DNA of 53,557 bases from assembly GCA_024697645.1 (NCBI GenBank), contig JAILFH010000015.1, forward strand, positions 1 to 53,557, in the 5' to 3' direction. The notes beneath the pieces are model-generated. The model saw only the letters and a list, made by a program, of their open reading frames with translations. It was not told the DNA's origin and made no database searches. The position numbers and the translations under genes were made by a program. Source of the stretch: Prevotella sp. (GTDB taxonomy: Bacteria; Bacteroidota; Bacteroidia; Bacteroidales; Bacteroidaceae). Of the stretch, positions 15,354 through 24,369 are shown piece after piece. Position 1 is the first letter of the stretch, and every line of letters begins with the position of its first letter.

Positions 15354-18300
15354 TCAGCGACGAAGAATCTTCAGCGTACGAGTTTGCCCATTTTCAAGCA
15401 CTTCGCGACGCAAATAAAGACCGGAACGAGTGGGAGGATTTACGCCAAGACTGGTGCCATCGGGCAAGAAATAAGTAACCGATACGGCCTTGCTGCCTTC
15501 ATTTGTAGAGTTGGACTCCACCTCCTCAATACCACTAATAAGGTCTTCAAGATTCTCAATCACAACAGGATCGATTCCTTTGTTTGTAGGCGTTACTCGC
15601 TGAATGGAACCGTCAGCATTGAAAGTGAGGCGATCGGCACAAACCTCGCGATGAACACCTGGTGAATTGTCAAGATAATTGGGATTGATGCGATGGTAAA
15701 CAATATACCAATCATCGGTTTCCGGAATATTGACAATAGAGTTATGACCAGTTCCGTAGATTCGTTTCGAGGGATTCTGAATAATCACAATAGGCTGTGT
15801 GGCAACCTCGATTGGACCCGTAGGAGATGTGGAAGTTCCATAAGCCACATGATAGTTGGTTGAGCCCGTATCATCAACTGACCACAGGAAATAGTAAAGC
15901 CCGTTGCGATAGAACACATAGGCTCCCTCGCGGAATGCATAGTCGGAAAGCGTGCCGCCCTTTGGCGTAATGACATACTCATTGCCGCGCACAGACATCA
16001 TGTCGTCAGACAGAAGACGATAGCAGAGACCTCCGTTACCATAATAGAAATAGGTCTGACCGGAAACGGGGTCGGTGAACACGTCGGAATCAATCATCTG
16101 ACCTGCAGAGGACGAAGTGAACAACGGAGCAGATGAAGCCTTAAATGGTCCTGTGGGACTATCACTGACAGCAACGCCCAGCGTCTTCTTTCGCAAGGTG
16201 GTGTTCTGTCCGCTGAAATAGAAGAAATAGCGCCACTTGCCATTCATGAACTTCTCCTCTATGCAAGGAGCCCAGGCATTACCCGATGCCCATGCGACAT
16301 CCTCGCCACTCTTCAGATTGAGGATTGTACCCTCGTTGGTGAAGTTGAGGAGGTCGGGCGAAGAGAATACGTCGAAGGTATAGCCTCCCCAAGAAGCATA
16401 GCCATCAGTAGTAGGATAGACATAAAAGCGTCCTGTCTTGCGTGAGAAAAGCACCTCAGGATCAGCATGAAAATCAGGAATGATAGGATTTCCCACCATT
16501 TCAACTTTCACATTGTAGGTAAGCGGCGAATCGGGATTAGAGGGGTCTGAAACCGTATAGACTACGGAGCCCTGCGAGAAATCCTGTGCGCCTTGAGGCG
16601 AAACAATGCCACCCGCAGTTGCAATGATTTCTGGATCGAAACTTGTCAGGTCGGCAGAAGGGTCAACAGGCAGATAGACCGTGCCCTCGGCTGATGACGA
16701 AGACGGATTGGATATCGTCACATTAGTCTGCTTCACGTGACTATTACGTGCTCCGCTAATCTTCGGAGTTGCGTCACTATTAAGCGGGAACGCCTTCAGC
16801 AGGGCCTCAGTCTCTTCCTCAGTAATAGGAAGAACTGTTCCATGACGCGGTGTAAATATTCCACTGGTCTGCGTGTTCTGAACAAACGTGAAGTTCTCTA
16901 GGTCGGAAGACGAGCAGAACTGATAATGTCCATTGGAATAGCAGTCGTACATCAGAATCCAGGAATCCTGATTGATGAGTTTGAACACGCCTGCACCCTC
17001 AACATTCTCACGAGTCTGCTGAAGAGTTCCTGTAGGCACCGACCACTGACTACCTGGCGCCTCACCCGGTCGGGCAGTCAGGTAACGTGCTGTTACCTTG
17101 CATATACCACCCTCGCCTTCATTCTTGTAGAAACCATGATAGAGTGAATCAGACTCGTTATAGACAATGTCCATATCAATGGTTGCTGAGCCTCGATCAT
17201 AGAAGAACGTGGGTTCGCCTTCGAGATCGGTGAAGTCTGCATTGGCATAGCAATAGAAATCCTTGTCGTAGGGAATGGTTCGATCATTAGTAAGAAGCGA
17301 GAAATAAACCATGAATTTCTGGGCTTCCTCATCCCAGATGGTCTCTGGTGCCCATACGCGAGTGACATTGGCAAAGTTAGTACCAGCAAAACGCTCGGGG
17401 AAATGAACGGTGGAGTGAGTCCAATGGATAAGGTCGGGCGACTTCATCATCACAATGCCTCGGTTGGAAGACCATCCTTCTGCTGAACGCATGTCGGTGT
17501 TAACCATATAGAACATTCCGTCGGGACCACGCAGCAAGTGAGGATCGCGAACGCCCTTCTTGATGGCAATGGTATCGGCAGTGACCACTGGATAGCCATT
17601 ATTCATTGGCGTGAAATTGTATCCGTCATTAGAAAGAGCGTAGTAAAGGTTCTCGTTGCTATTAGAGGGGAAGTAGACAAAGAGATAATTGGTATAAGGC
17701 TCGCGTTCGTGAATGGTGACATCGAAGTCGCGCGTCCCCTTGCATTTTCCCTTGCTGACAGTGGCGGTAAGCGTGAGATGATGCTTCTCACCCTCAGGCA
17801 ACTTCACTACCCTACCCTGATCAGTCATCCATTCTGGATCGTTAGACTTCCAGAAAAGAACTGAACCATTCTCAGTAACAGTCGGTAGCGTGAGCGAAGT
17901 GTAGACATTGTTGGGATGACCTGGGATAGTGAGGGCTGCCAAGTCGGCTGCTACAGTCTCCTCATCGCTGAGTTCAGGTAGAACGCCCACTTCGAAATCA
18001 CGGTCGAAAGACTGGTTCTCGCCTGCCGTCATATGAGCAGTGAGGACTGCATGTGCCACATCACTTCCTGCAACTGGGCGCGTGATATGACCATCGGCTG
18101 TGATGACTCCATTGTCGCTGGAAGACCAAGAGATAGAAATCTCCTTATAACTGGTCGGAAGTTCGATATCATCCTTGAGTTGGCTGACATCACCAAGTGT
18201 GAACTCATGCATCTGCGCATCGAAACGCAAGGAGTCGGCATAAGCATTGAGTGACTTGATTGTCTGCGAATAGGCTACTATCTGACCCGAAGGCAGAGAA

Positions 18301-18947
18301 TAGTTGTAGACGCGGAAGTCGTGGACAAGCACGTCGCGAAGATAGGCATCGCCTTCGTAGCAACTACGTCCGATGTAGTTCTGTGTAGTAGAGCCAATGT
18401 CGGCGGGATGGACGCGAACAGACTTAGAAGCCGAAACACCATTGACATAGAGACGAACGGTGTTGCCAGAATGGACGAGCACAAAACTGTTCCACTGACC
18501 TTGCTTCAGCGGATTGCGGGCAGTTACACCCACCTCACCTTCATAATCGGTGAGGGTAATGGCGAAACGCGAATCCTTTGCATTGAGGAACATATAGCCC
18601 TCAGACGAACTGCGCGCAAAACACCAGATGAAATTGCCATTGTGGCTGATATCAGCATCCTCGGGCACGAACACATTGACCGCAATGGTATAGTTGCCAG
18701 AGAGAGACCCGATGACTTTGCCGAACTCCTCACCGAAATCGAAATAACCGTTGTCGCTTCCCAAGTCCAGAACATGCTGATCATTGTAGTCGTGGAGAGT
18801 GGCACCCTGACAGAGTTTGCCTGTATAAACGCCACTATCATCGGCAGTGGTCAGAAAGCCGAAATGATAGAGAAGACTGTCGGTCTGGGCATTGGCACCA
18901 AAAACTGCCATCAGAACCAAGGCTATTGTTAGAATTGTTTGTTTCAT
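15354..18947 (-). CDS. secreted glycoside hydrolase with two GH43 domains and a LamG-like domain
   Basis: The start is ATG 18947 (signal peptide MKQTILTIALVLMAVFGANA); the longer frame adds 30 unrelated residues. Of 1197 residues, about 20-235 are a LamG-like (concanavalin A) domain, about 270-415 Ig-like parts, about 418-735 a first GH43 five-bladed propeller, about 740-825 a linker domain, about 826-1130 a second GH43, and the last 40 a tail resembling a type IX sorting signal (GLYLRREV). Catalytic candidates are Asp468, Asp591, Glu650 in the first and Asp829, Asp955, Glu1007 in the second, so both look active. GH43 enzymes cut arabinose- or xylose-type links in arabinan or xylan; the exact substrate cannot be read here. 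It follows the susD gene but lies beyond a strong terminator. Confidence 0.92.
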   Translation of the reverse strand: MKQTILTIALVLMAVFGANAQTDSLLYHFGFLTTADDSGVYTGKLCQGATLHDYNDQHVLDLGSDNGYFDFGEEFGKVIGSLSGNYTIAVNVFVPEDADISHNGNFIWCFARSSSEGYMFLNAKDSRFAITLTDYEGEVGVTARNPLKQGQWNSFVLVHSGNTVRLYVNGVSASKSVRVHPADIGSTTQNYIGRSCYEGDAYLRDVLVHDFRVYNYSLPSGQIVAYSQTIKSLNAYADSLRFDAQMHEFTLGDVSQLKDDIELPTSYKEISISWSSSDNGVITADGHITRPVAGSDVAHAVLTAHMTAGENQSFDRDFEVGVLPELSDEETVAADLAALTIPGHPNNVYTSLTLPTVTENGSVLFWKSNDPEWMTDQGRVVKLPEGEKHHLTLTATVSKGKCKGTRDFDVTIHEREPYTNYLFVYFPSNSNENLYYALSNDGYNFTPMNNGYPVVTADTIAIKKGVRDPHLLRGPDGMFYMVNTDMRSAEGWSSNRGIVMMKSPDLIHWTHSTVHFPERFAGTNFANVTRVWAPETIWDEEAQKFMVYFSLLTNDRTIPYDKDFYCYANADFTDLEGEPTFFYDRGSATIDMDIVYNESDSLYHGFYKNEGEGGICKVTARYLTARPGEAPGSQWSVPTGTLQQTRENVEGAGVFKLINQDSWILMYDCYSNGHYQFCSSSDLENFTFVQNTQTSGIFTPRHGTVLPITEEETEALLKAFPLNSDATPKISGARNSHVKQTNVTISNPSSSSAEGTVYLPVDPSADLTSFDPEIIATAGGIVSPQGAQDFSQGSVVYTVSDPSNPDSPLTYNVKVEMVGNPIIPDFHADPEVLFSRKTGRFYVYPTTDGYASWGGYTFDVFSSPDLLNFTNEGTILNLKSGEDVAWASGNAWAPCIEEKFMNGKWRYFFYFSGQNTTLRKKTLGVAVSDSPTGPFKASSAPLFTSSSAGQMIDSDVFTDPVSGQTYFYYGNGGLCYRLLSDDMMSVRGNEYVITPKGGTLSDYAFREGAYVFYRNGLYYFLWSVDDTGSTNYHVAYGTSTSPTGPIEVATQPIVIIQNPSKRIYGTGHNSIVNIPETDDWYIVYHRINPNYLDNSPGVHREVCADRLTFNADGSIQRVTPTNKGIDPVVIENLEDLISGIEEVESNSTNEGSKAVSVTYFLPDGTSLGVNPPTRSGLYLRREVLENGQTRTLKILRR

Positions 18948-19001
18948 GCTTTTTGGATGTTGAAATAATACTGTTCGTCTAGATAGAATTGTTGCAATGT
19001 G

Positions 19002-19046
19002 GAAAAAAAGAACGTAGGAACGGGGAGGCCTCCCCATCCCTACGTT
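19002..19046 (-). terminator. strong terminator between susD and the GH43 gene
   Basis: Arms 19011-19028 and 19029-19046 form an 18-base hairpin with two mismatches and almost no loop (centre GGCC), followed on the minus strand by C and seven T. It lies 36 bases past the susD stop and 55 bases before the GH43 start, in the middle of the PUL. Confidence 0.88.
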
Positions 19047-19081
19047 GTTTTCAAAGACGCATGAATGCTGTCGGTTGGTTC

Positions 19082-21034
19082 TTACTTACTAAAAGGCAGA
19101 TACCAGTTAGTCTCGTTGGTCAAGTCAACCACTGCATTCTTGTTCTCAAGTTTCTTGGCAATCCATCTGCCACCGAAGTTGGATCCATAGGTTGCATCCT
19201 GGTTCTTGTGACGGGCGATGCGGCAAAGGTCGCCGAAGCGATAGCCTTCGAATGCCAGTTCAAGAGCATACTCGTCGCAGATGAGGTCCTCAACAATATT
19301 AATCTGGTCCTCAAGATTCCAACTGACGGTATAATAAACATTGCCTTCTTCGTCGATAGAGTCTGTTGTGATAATAGGCTGAATATCAAGACCAAACTCC
19401 TCGTTCAATTGAGTAGCCTTCTTCTGAAGTTCACTATCATATTGATAAGAAGAATAGAGACCTTCCGTATAGCCACTTCCATAGCAATGGATACCAAAGT
19501 TGTTCTGGAACATAGAGATATTGGCATCCGAGAAGAACGGGATAGTCGTTTTGAGCATCTCAATAGTCTCAGGACGAACGTAAGCAGACTCGCCTTCCGA
19601 AATATCCACATTCAGACCATCCTTCAGAATTGCAAAGGCTGCATCGGGATAGCCCATGCGGTTGAGAGCCTCTGCCAGACGCAGATAGACCTGAGTAGTG
19701 CGATAGATGTTGACATTACCCGTCATGTACTTACGATTCACATAGAATGTGGAATCATCGACAGTTGCCGAATTCATTGTCACATAACGACGAAGGTCAC
19801 CAGTTACATAAGTAGTCTTCACGTTGCCTGCAGCAGTTGCAGAACCTGTGGGAACATAGTAGAACTCCTGGCTGTCGGAAAGGTCAAGATAAGCCTGCGA
19901 GGGGTCAATCTGACGGTCCTTCAGATAGATGGAACTATAGTCGATGACATAGGTTGTTGATGCATCGTCACCTTCACCAGAGGTTGTCGACTCAACGTCA
20001 GTCGTATAGTAGTTGTAACCGAACAAGCGCGGCAGGCTTGTCACCTGTCCCTTGGTCTTGTTAACTGCCATCGGCACATAAGTAATCACATCTTGAGGTG
20101 TGCTCTGGCTGAAGATGGAATTCCACGTGGTGACGCTGATGTTGCCGGTGTGCGACGTGAAAAGGAAGTTGATGTCGGCAGGCAGATCTGTCAACTTAGA
20201 TGCAGGCAGATAATACAGTGCATCATCTCTATCACTAAACGAGAGATACCAATCGGCAGAAGCCTGATTGGCACGCAGATACTCGAAGTAGGACTTAGCG
20301 GCATTGAGATAGTCGCCAGACTCCAAGTAGAGATCGCCAAGAACGAGGTCGACAGGGAACATCACGTTGCGCATATCGACATACTTCACAGAACCACTAT
20401 TGGTACGACCAATATCGACACTGGTCTGACCGGTCGGGTTATAGTTAGGCACTGCTGTTCCAGAATAGGGAATCAGGTCGTCAGCCAATGCTGCACAGAT
20501 GCCCTTGATGTCCTTCTTCTCACGTACTTCATTAGCCTCACTGATGCTGGTGACAGGATCGGTGAAGAAAGGAACCTCACCATAGATCTTTGCCAACTGG
20601 ATGTAAGCCCAAGCACGAATAGACTTTGCCTGCACATACTCGGGAATAGTTACATTGCGGCTACCAGTAAGCAGTGAAGTGTCGCGATGAGCGATGAAGT
20701 AGTTACAGTTGTTAATAATACGATAGAAGACGTAGGCTGAATCGTATTTATTCTCAACGGTGGCTGAGAAGTTAGCCAGAGAACGAATATCGGCCTCTGT
20801 AAACTGATTAACAGCGGTAAGATCGCCTCGCATCTCGTTGACGAGTACATACTGGTCAATGGCCTGCTGCACACCCTTCAGAATACCAAGGGTGTAGAAC
20901 ATGGAGTCCGTCTTCTCATTGAGTTCGGGATCGAAGGTCTGACGATGAGATTCAGTTTCCAACAGATCTGAACACGATGTAGCGGTAAAGGCCAGGCAGA
21001 AGAATGCTGCTATGATAAAAATATACTTTTTCAT
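19082..21034 (-). CDS. SusD/RagB family outer-membrane glycan-binding lipoprotein
   Basis: SusD-like proteins sit on the cell surface, bind glycans and act as a lid on the SusC transporter. The 650-residue protein has a lipobox (TATSC, Cys21). Its N-terminal half shows the helical TPR-like layout of the family, including YVQAKSIRAWAYIQLAKIYG (about 150-170). The C-terminal LICDEYALELAFEGYRFGDLCRIAR is the usual SusD ending. It starts 15 bases after the stop of the 1099-residue SusC, so the two are co-expressed as a pair. Extra length of about 100 residues over many SusD proteins lies in the middle. The substrate is unknown. Confidence 0.94.
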   Translation of the reverse strand: MKKYIFIIAAFFCLAFTATSCSDLLETESHRQTFDPELNEKTDSMFYTLGILKGVQQAIDQYVLVNEMRGDLTAVNQFTEADIRSLANFSATVENKYDSAYVFYRIINNCNYFIAHRDTSLLTGSRNVTIPEYVQAKSIRAWAYIQLAKIYGEVPFFTDPVTSISEANEVREKKDIKGICAALADDLIPYSGTAVPNYNPTGQTSVDIGRTNSGSVKYVDMRNVMFPVDLVLGDLYLESGDYLNAAKSYFEYLRANQASADWYLSFSDRDDALYYLPASKLTDLPADINFLFTSHTGNISVTTWNSIFSQSTPQDVITYVPMAVNKTKGQVTSLPRLFGYNYYTTDVESTTSGEGDDASTTYVIDYSSIYLKDRQIDPSQAYLDLSDSQEFYYVPTGSATAAGNVKTTYVTGDLRRYVTMNSATVDDSTFYVNRKYMTGNVNIYRTTQVYLRLAEALNRMGYPDAAFAILKDGLNVDISEGESAYVRPETIEMLKTTIPFFSDANISMFQNNFGIHCYGSGYTEGLYSSYQYDSELQKKATQLNEEFGLDIQPIITTDSIDEEGNVYYTVSWNLEDQINIVEDLICDEYALELAFEGYRFGDLCRIARHKNQDATYGSNFGGRWIAKKLENKNAVVDLTNETNWYLPFSK

Positions 21035-21049
21035 GACTGTATGAATTCT

Positions 21050-24000
21050 TTAGAGATTAATCTTCAAACCAACTGCAAAACTACGGCTGAGTGCAACGTT
21101 GCCAGCATCGATGCCCTGATAAAGGACTGAGTTGGCGACTGAGAACTCAGGATCGCTTCCAACATAGTGGGTAAGGGTAAACAGGTTGTTGCCTTCTGCC
21201 CAAACCTGGAGTCCCTGCAGCCAAGAGAAACTGACGGGCACCTTGTAAGTGAGACGGACGGTCTTCAGACGCAGATAACTGCCATCCTCAATCCAGCGGC
21301 TGCTGAAGCGGCTATTACCCATGGGATCGCCATAACTGATGCGAGGAACGTCAGTGACCTGACCTTCATAACGCCAGCGATTGACAACGGCTGTGGTCTG
21401 ATTATAGAAATTAGAACCAGCCTCGAGAACGCTGCGCTGATAGTTGAAGACGTCGTTGCCAAGCGAGTAGTTGAAGCCTACAGAGAGAGTGAGGTCCTTC
21501 CACTGCACATTGCCAAAGATGTTACCATAGATGTCGGGATTGGGGTTGCCAATAATAGTCTTATCGGCTGCCGAAATCTGACCATCACCATTAAGATCGG
21601 CAAAATGAGCATCGCCAGCCTTAAATGGCTGCTGAGCACCAGTGTTGTCGAGCATGTAGAGATAACCACCATTGCCTGCGGCTGCAGCCTCGGCATCACT
21701 TGCAAACACTCCCTCGAACTTGTAGCCGTAGAAACTACCTGCCGACTCTCCAACGATAGTGGCAATATTGTCGGTTCCGTAAACTGAGGAAGTGAATCCA
21801 TTAGCGGTCTGCTTTCCACCGACATAGAGCAAATCGTCGTTGGGGAGAGACTTGATCTTATTGACGTAGTGTCCCATAGAGGCACCTACCTCAATATTCC
21901 AATCCTTCGATACAACAGGCTTGCCAGTTACTGTGAGTTCGAAACCAGTGTTGTCGAGCGAACCACCATTAGACCAGTAGTTGTTGATACCAGCCACAGG
22001 ATTCTCAAAACTCTTCAGCGTAAGCAAGTTAGAGGTGTGGTTAAGATAATAGTCGAAGTTGACACCGAGTCGGTTCTCAAGCCAGTAGGAAGTGAGGCCG
22101 AGATTGATCTTACGGGTCTTCTCAAACGTAATCTTATCGTTACCAATGTTGCTGAGTTGATTAGATGTCAGTGTGTTCAGATACTTGAATACATTGAACG
22201 ATGTACGTGCAGCATAGTTGTTGATGTCGTCGTTACCGGAGATGTCGAAGCCTGCCTTCAGAAGGAGGTAGTTGATGGCATCGGTCTTCGGGAACCATGC
22301 CTCATTCGTGAGAGCCCATCCCAACTGAACACTTGGGAAAATACCCCATTTCACACCTGCAAGGCTCAGGCCCGAAGAGTTGTCACCGAAGCGGCTGTTG
22401 CTTTCAAGGGCGAGTGTAACCTGTGCGAAATAGCGGTTGCGATAGTTGTAGTCAGCATTAGCATACCACGTGATGCTCTTCCAAGCGTCATCAACACCAT
22501 CTACATCGGTAAGACCACTGGAGGTCACATTAGGCTGCTTATCGTTAGCACCTGACGGGCGCTGGCTCTCAGGAGTATTCTGATCGAAAGCAAACGATGT
22601 GAAGCGGAAACCACCATAGAGGTCGAGGAAATGCTCACGAATCTGCTTGGTAAACTGCAGACGCGTATCGCTCAAGATGCTTGTTTCCTTGCTAAAGGTC
22701 GAACGGGCAAGAGCCTGAACATAACCTACGCCTTCAATCAGGAACATGGGGAAACCTGTCTTCGGACGATAGTAGCGCTCGGAAATACGGTCGAGAGTAT
22801 AACTGAAGGTCTCTGAAATAGAGAAGTTCGGCGAGAACTCATACTTCGGTGCGATTACAGCATTGAAGTTGGTGTACTCAGAACGGTTCTTGTTAATAGC
22901 ATTACCAAACTCAAGCATTGCGCTGGGGTTAGGAAGCGTGATGTCCTTATCGAGATCATAGAGGAAATCGTCGGCCTCAGACAGTGTAGAGGTGAGTTGA
23001 CCTGTCACTGAACTAAATGTATAAGGATTGAGGAACGGCGACTTGATCAGTGCGAGGAATGTCGGTGACGAAACTGGTGAAGAGGAGAAATCCTCAGGGG
23101 CACCATTGTCGAAGACGTTGCGGTTGATCTTTGCATAAGACATATCGAAACGAGTCGTGAGTTTATCAACAACGTTGATGTCGGTATTGAAACGGACATT
23201 CAGACGATTGAAAGCATTCTCACGAGCAGTGCTCTGAGCATTGGCATAACCTAGCGAAAGGTTGTACATACCGACTTCATCACCACCCTGCACGTTGATG
23301 TTGTAGTTCTGGGTGAGTGCAGTATGATAGACTTCCTTCGACCAATCCGTATCATTGTGATACATATTATAATAATATTTCGTCGGATCGTCATTCAGGA
23401 AATTGAGATTGCCTTCATACTTGTTGATGTCGGGATAACTTCCGAGCATTTCAGATGCGTAGAGGCGATACTGACTTGCATCCATCACTTCGGGCAACTT
23501 GCCGAGAGTGACAACACCTACGCCTACATTCGCATTGATGCGGGTTGCCATAGAATGGCCGCGCTTGGTAGTGATGAGGATAACACCATTACCACCCTTT
23601 GCTCCGTAAAGTGCAGTGGCGTTCTTCAGAACCTGAATCTTCTCGATATCATCGGGAGAGATATTGAGGAAGAGGTTATTGAGGTCGCCATAGTGGAGCG
23701 AACTGCGAGTTTCCTGCATATCGCGAATGATACCATCGACAACAACGAGAGGTTGTGCATTGGCATTGAGCGAGTTGAGACCACGAATGAACATTGCTGC
23801 TCCGTAGCCAGGACCTCCTGAACGATTGATGGCGCGAACATCTGCTCCGAGATTATTCTCAATCTCAGTTTCAGCCGAATAGGACATCGTGTTGTTAACA
23901 GTGGTCTGACCAAATGCACCCAGTTGAGTGCCATTCTCGTACATGGTCTTAAACTTGTCGGCAATGATTGAGATGTGAAGTGGTTTGTCATTGCGACCAA

Positions 24001-24349
24001 TGCCTACCTGCTGAGCCAGATAACGCGGAGCATAGACATAGAGTGCTGTGGCAAACGTCGGCACCTTAATGGTGAACTCACCCTGCGCATTGGTCATGGC
24101 CGCGTAGTTTCGGTCGTTAAGAGCCTGCACCTGAATACCGGCAAGGGGTTCTTTAGTCACAGCATCAACCACAACGCCTTTGACTTCCATTGTGGGATAC
24201 TGGGGCTTCTTCACCTGCGCTTTCTTCTTGACGACAGTTTCTTCAACGTCGTCGGCATATTCAACATCGTCTTGCGCATATGTCGTCAAACATACTGCAA
24301 ACGACAGAAGAATGCTAATACCAAAAATATGATGTTTTTTCATTATCAT
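21050..24349 (-). CDS. SusC/RagA family TonB-dependent outer-membrane transporter
   Basis: SusC-like proteins are 22-strand barrels that import oligosaccharides with TonB energy. The 1099 residues begin with a signal peptide (about 1-25), an acidic, lysine-rich linker (about 26-50) and a carboxypeptidase-regulatory-like domain (about 53-130). A plug follows, with VLKNATALYGAKGGNGVILI (about 240-260), the typical SusC motif. The rest is a beta barrel ending in Leu-Lys-Ile-Asn-Leu. Translation may begin at Met1 or Met3. It comes 20 bases after a FAS1 lipoprotein gene and 15 bases before its SusD partner. It is the second SusC of this PUL and only distantly like the first. Confidence 0.94.
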   Translation of the reverse strand: MIMKKHHIFGISILLSFAVCLTTYAQDDVEYADDVEETVVKKKAQVKKPQYPTMEVKGVVVDAVTKEPLAGIQVQALNDRNYAAMTNAQGEFTIKVPTFATALYVYAPRYLAQQVGIGRNDKPLHISIIADKFKTMYENGTQLGAFGQTTVNNTMSYSAETEIENNLGADVRAINRSGGPGYGAAMFIRGLNSLNANAQPLVVVDGIIRDMQETRSSLHYGDLNNLFLNISPDDIEKIQVLKNATALYGAKGGNGVILITTKRGHSMATRINANVGVGVVTLGKLPEVMDASQYRLYASEMLGSYPDINKYEGNLNFLNDDPTKYYYNMYHNDTDWSKEVYHTALTQNYNINVQGGDEVGMYNLSLGYANAQSTARENAFNRLNVRFNTDINVVDKLTTRFDMSYAKINRNVFDNGAPEDFSSSPVSSPTFLALIKSPFLNPYTFSSVTGQLTSTLSEADDFLYDLDKDITLPNPSAMLEFGNAINKNRSEYTNFNAVIAPKYEFSPNFSISETFSYTLDRISERYYRPKTGFPMFLIEGVGYVQALARSTFSKETSILSDTRLQFTKQIREHFLDLYGGFRFTSFAFDQNTPESQRPSGANDKQPNVTSSGLTDVDGVDDAWKSITWYANADYNYRNRYFAQVTLALESNSRFGDNSSGLSLAGVKWGIFPSVQLGWALTNEAWFPKTDAINYLLLKAGFDISGNDDINNYAARTSFNVFKYLNTLTSNQLSNIGNDKITFEKTRKINLGLTSYWLENRLGVNFDYYLNHTSNLLTLKSFENPVAGINNYWSNGGSLDNTGFELTVTGKPVVSKDWNIEVGASMGHYVNKIKSLPNDDLLYVGGKQTANGFTSSVYGTDNIATIVGESAGSFYGYKFEGVFASDAEAAAAGNGGYLYMLDNTGAQQPFKAGDAHFADLNGDGQISAADKTIIGNPNPDIYGNIFGNVQWKDLTLSVGFNYSLGNDVFNYQRSVLEAGSNFYNQTTAVVNRWRYEGQVTDVPRISYGDPMGNSRFSSRWIEDGSYLRLKTVRLTYKVPVSFSWLQGLQVWAEGNNLFTLTHYVGSDPEFSVANSVLYQGIDAGNVALSRSFAVGLKINL

Positions 24350-24369
24350 AATTATTTAGAGGGAGAGAC

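Noticed and set aside
18948..19001. Promoter directly before the GH43 gene
   Set aside because: The best match (TATTATTTC) misses the final G of TAnnTTTG and has no -33 element.
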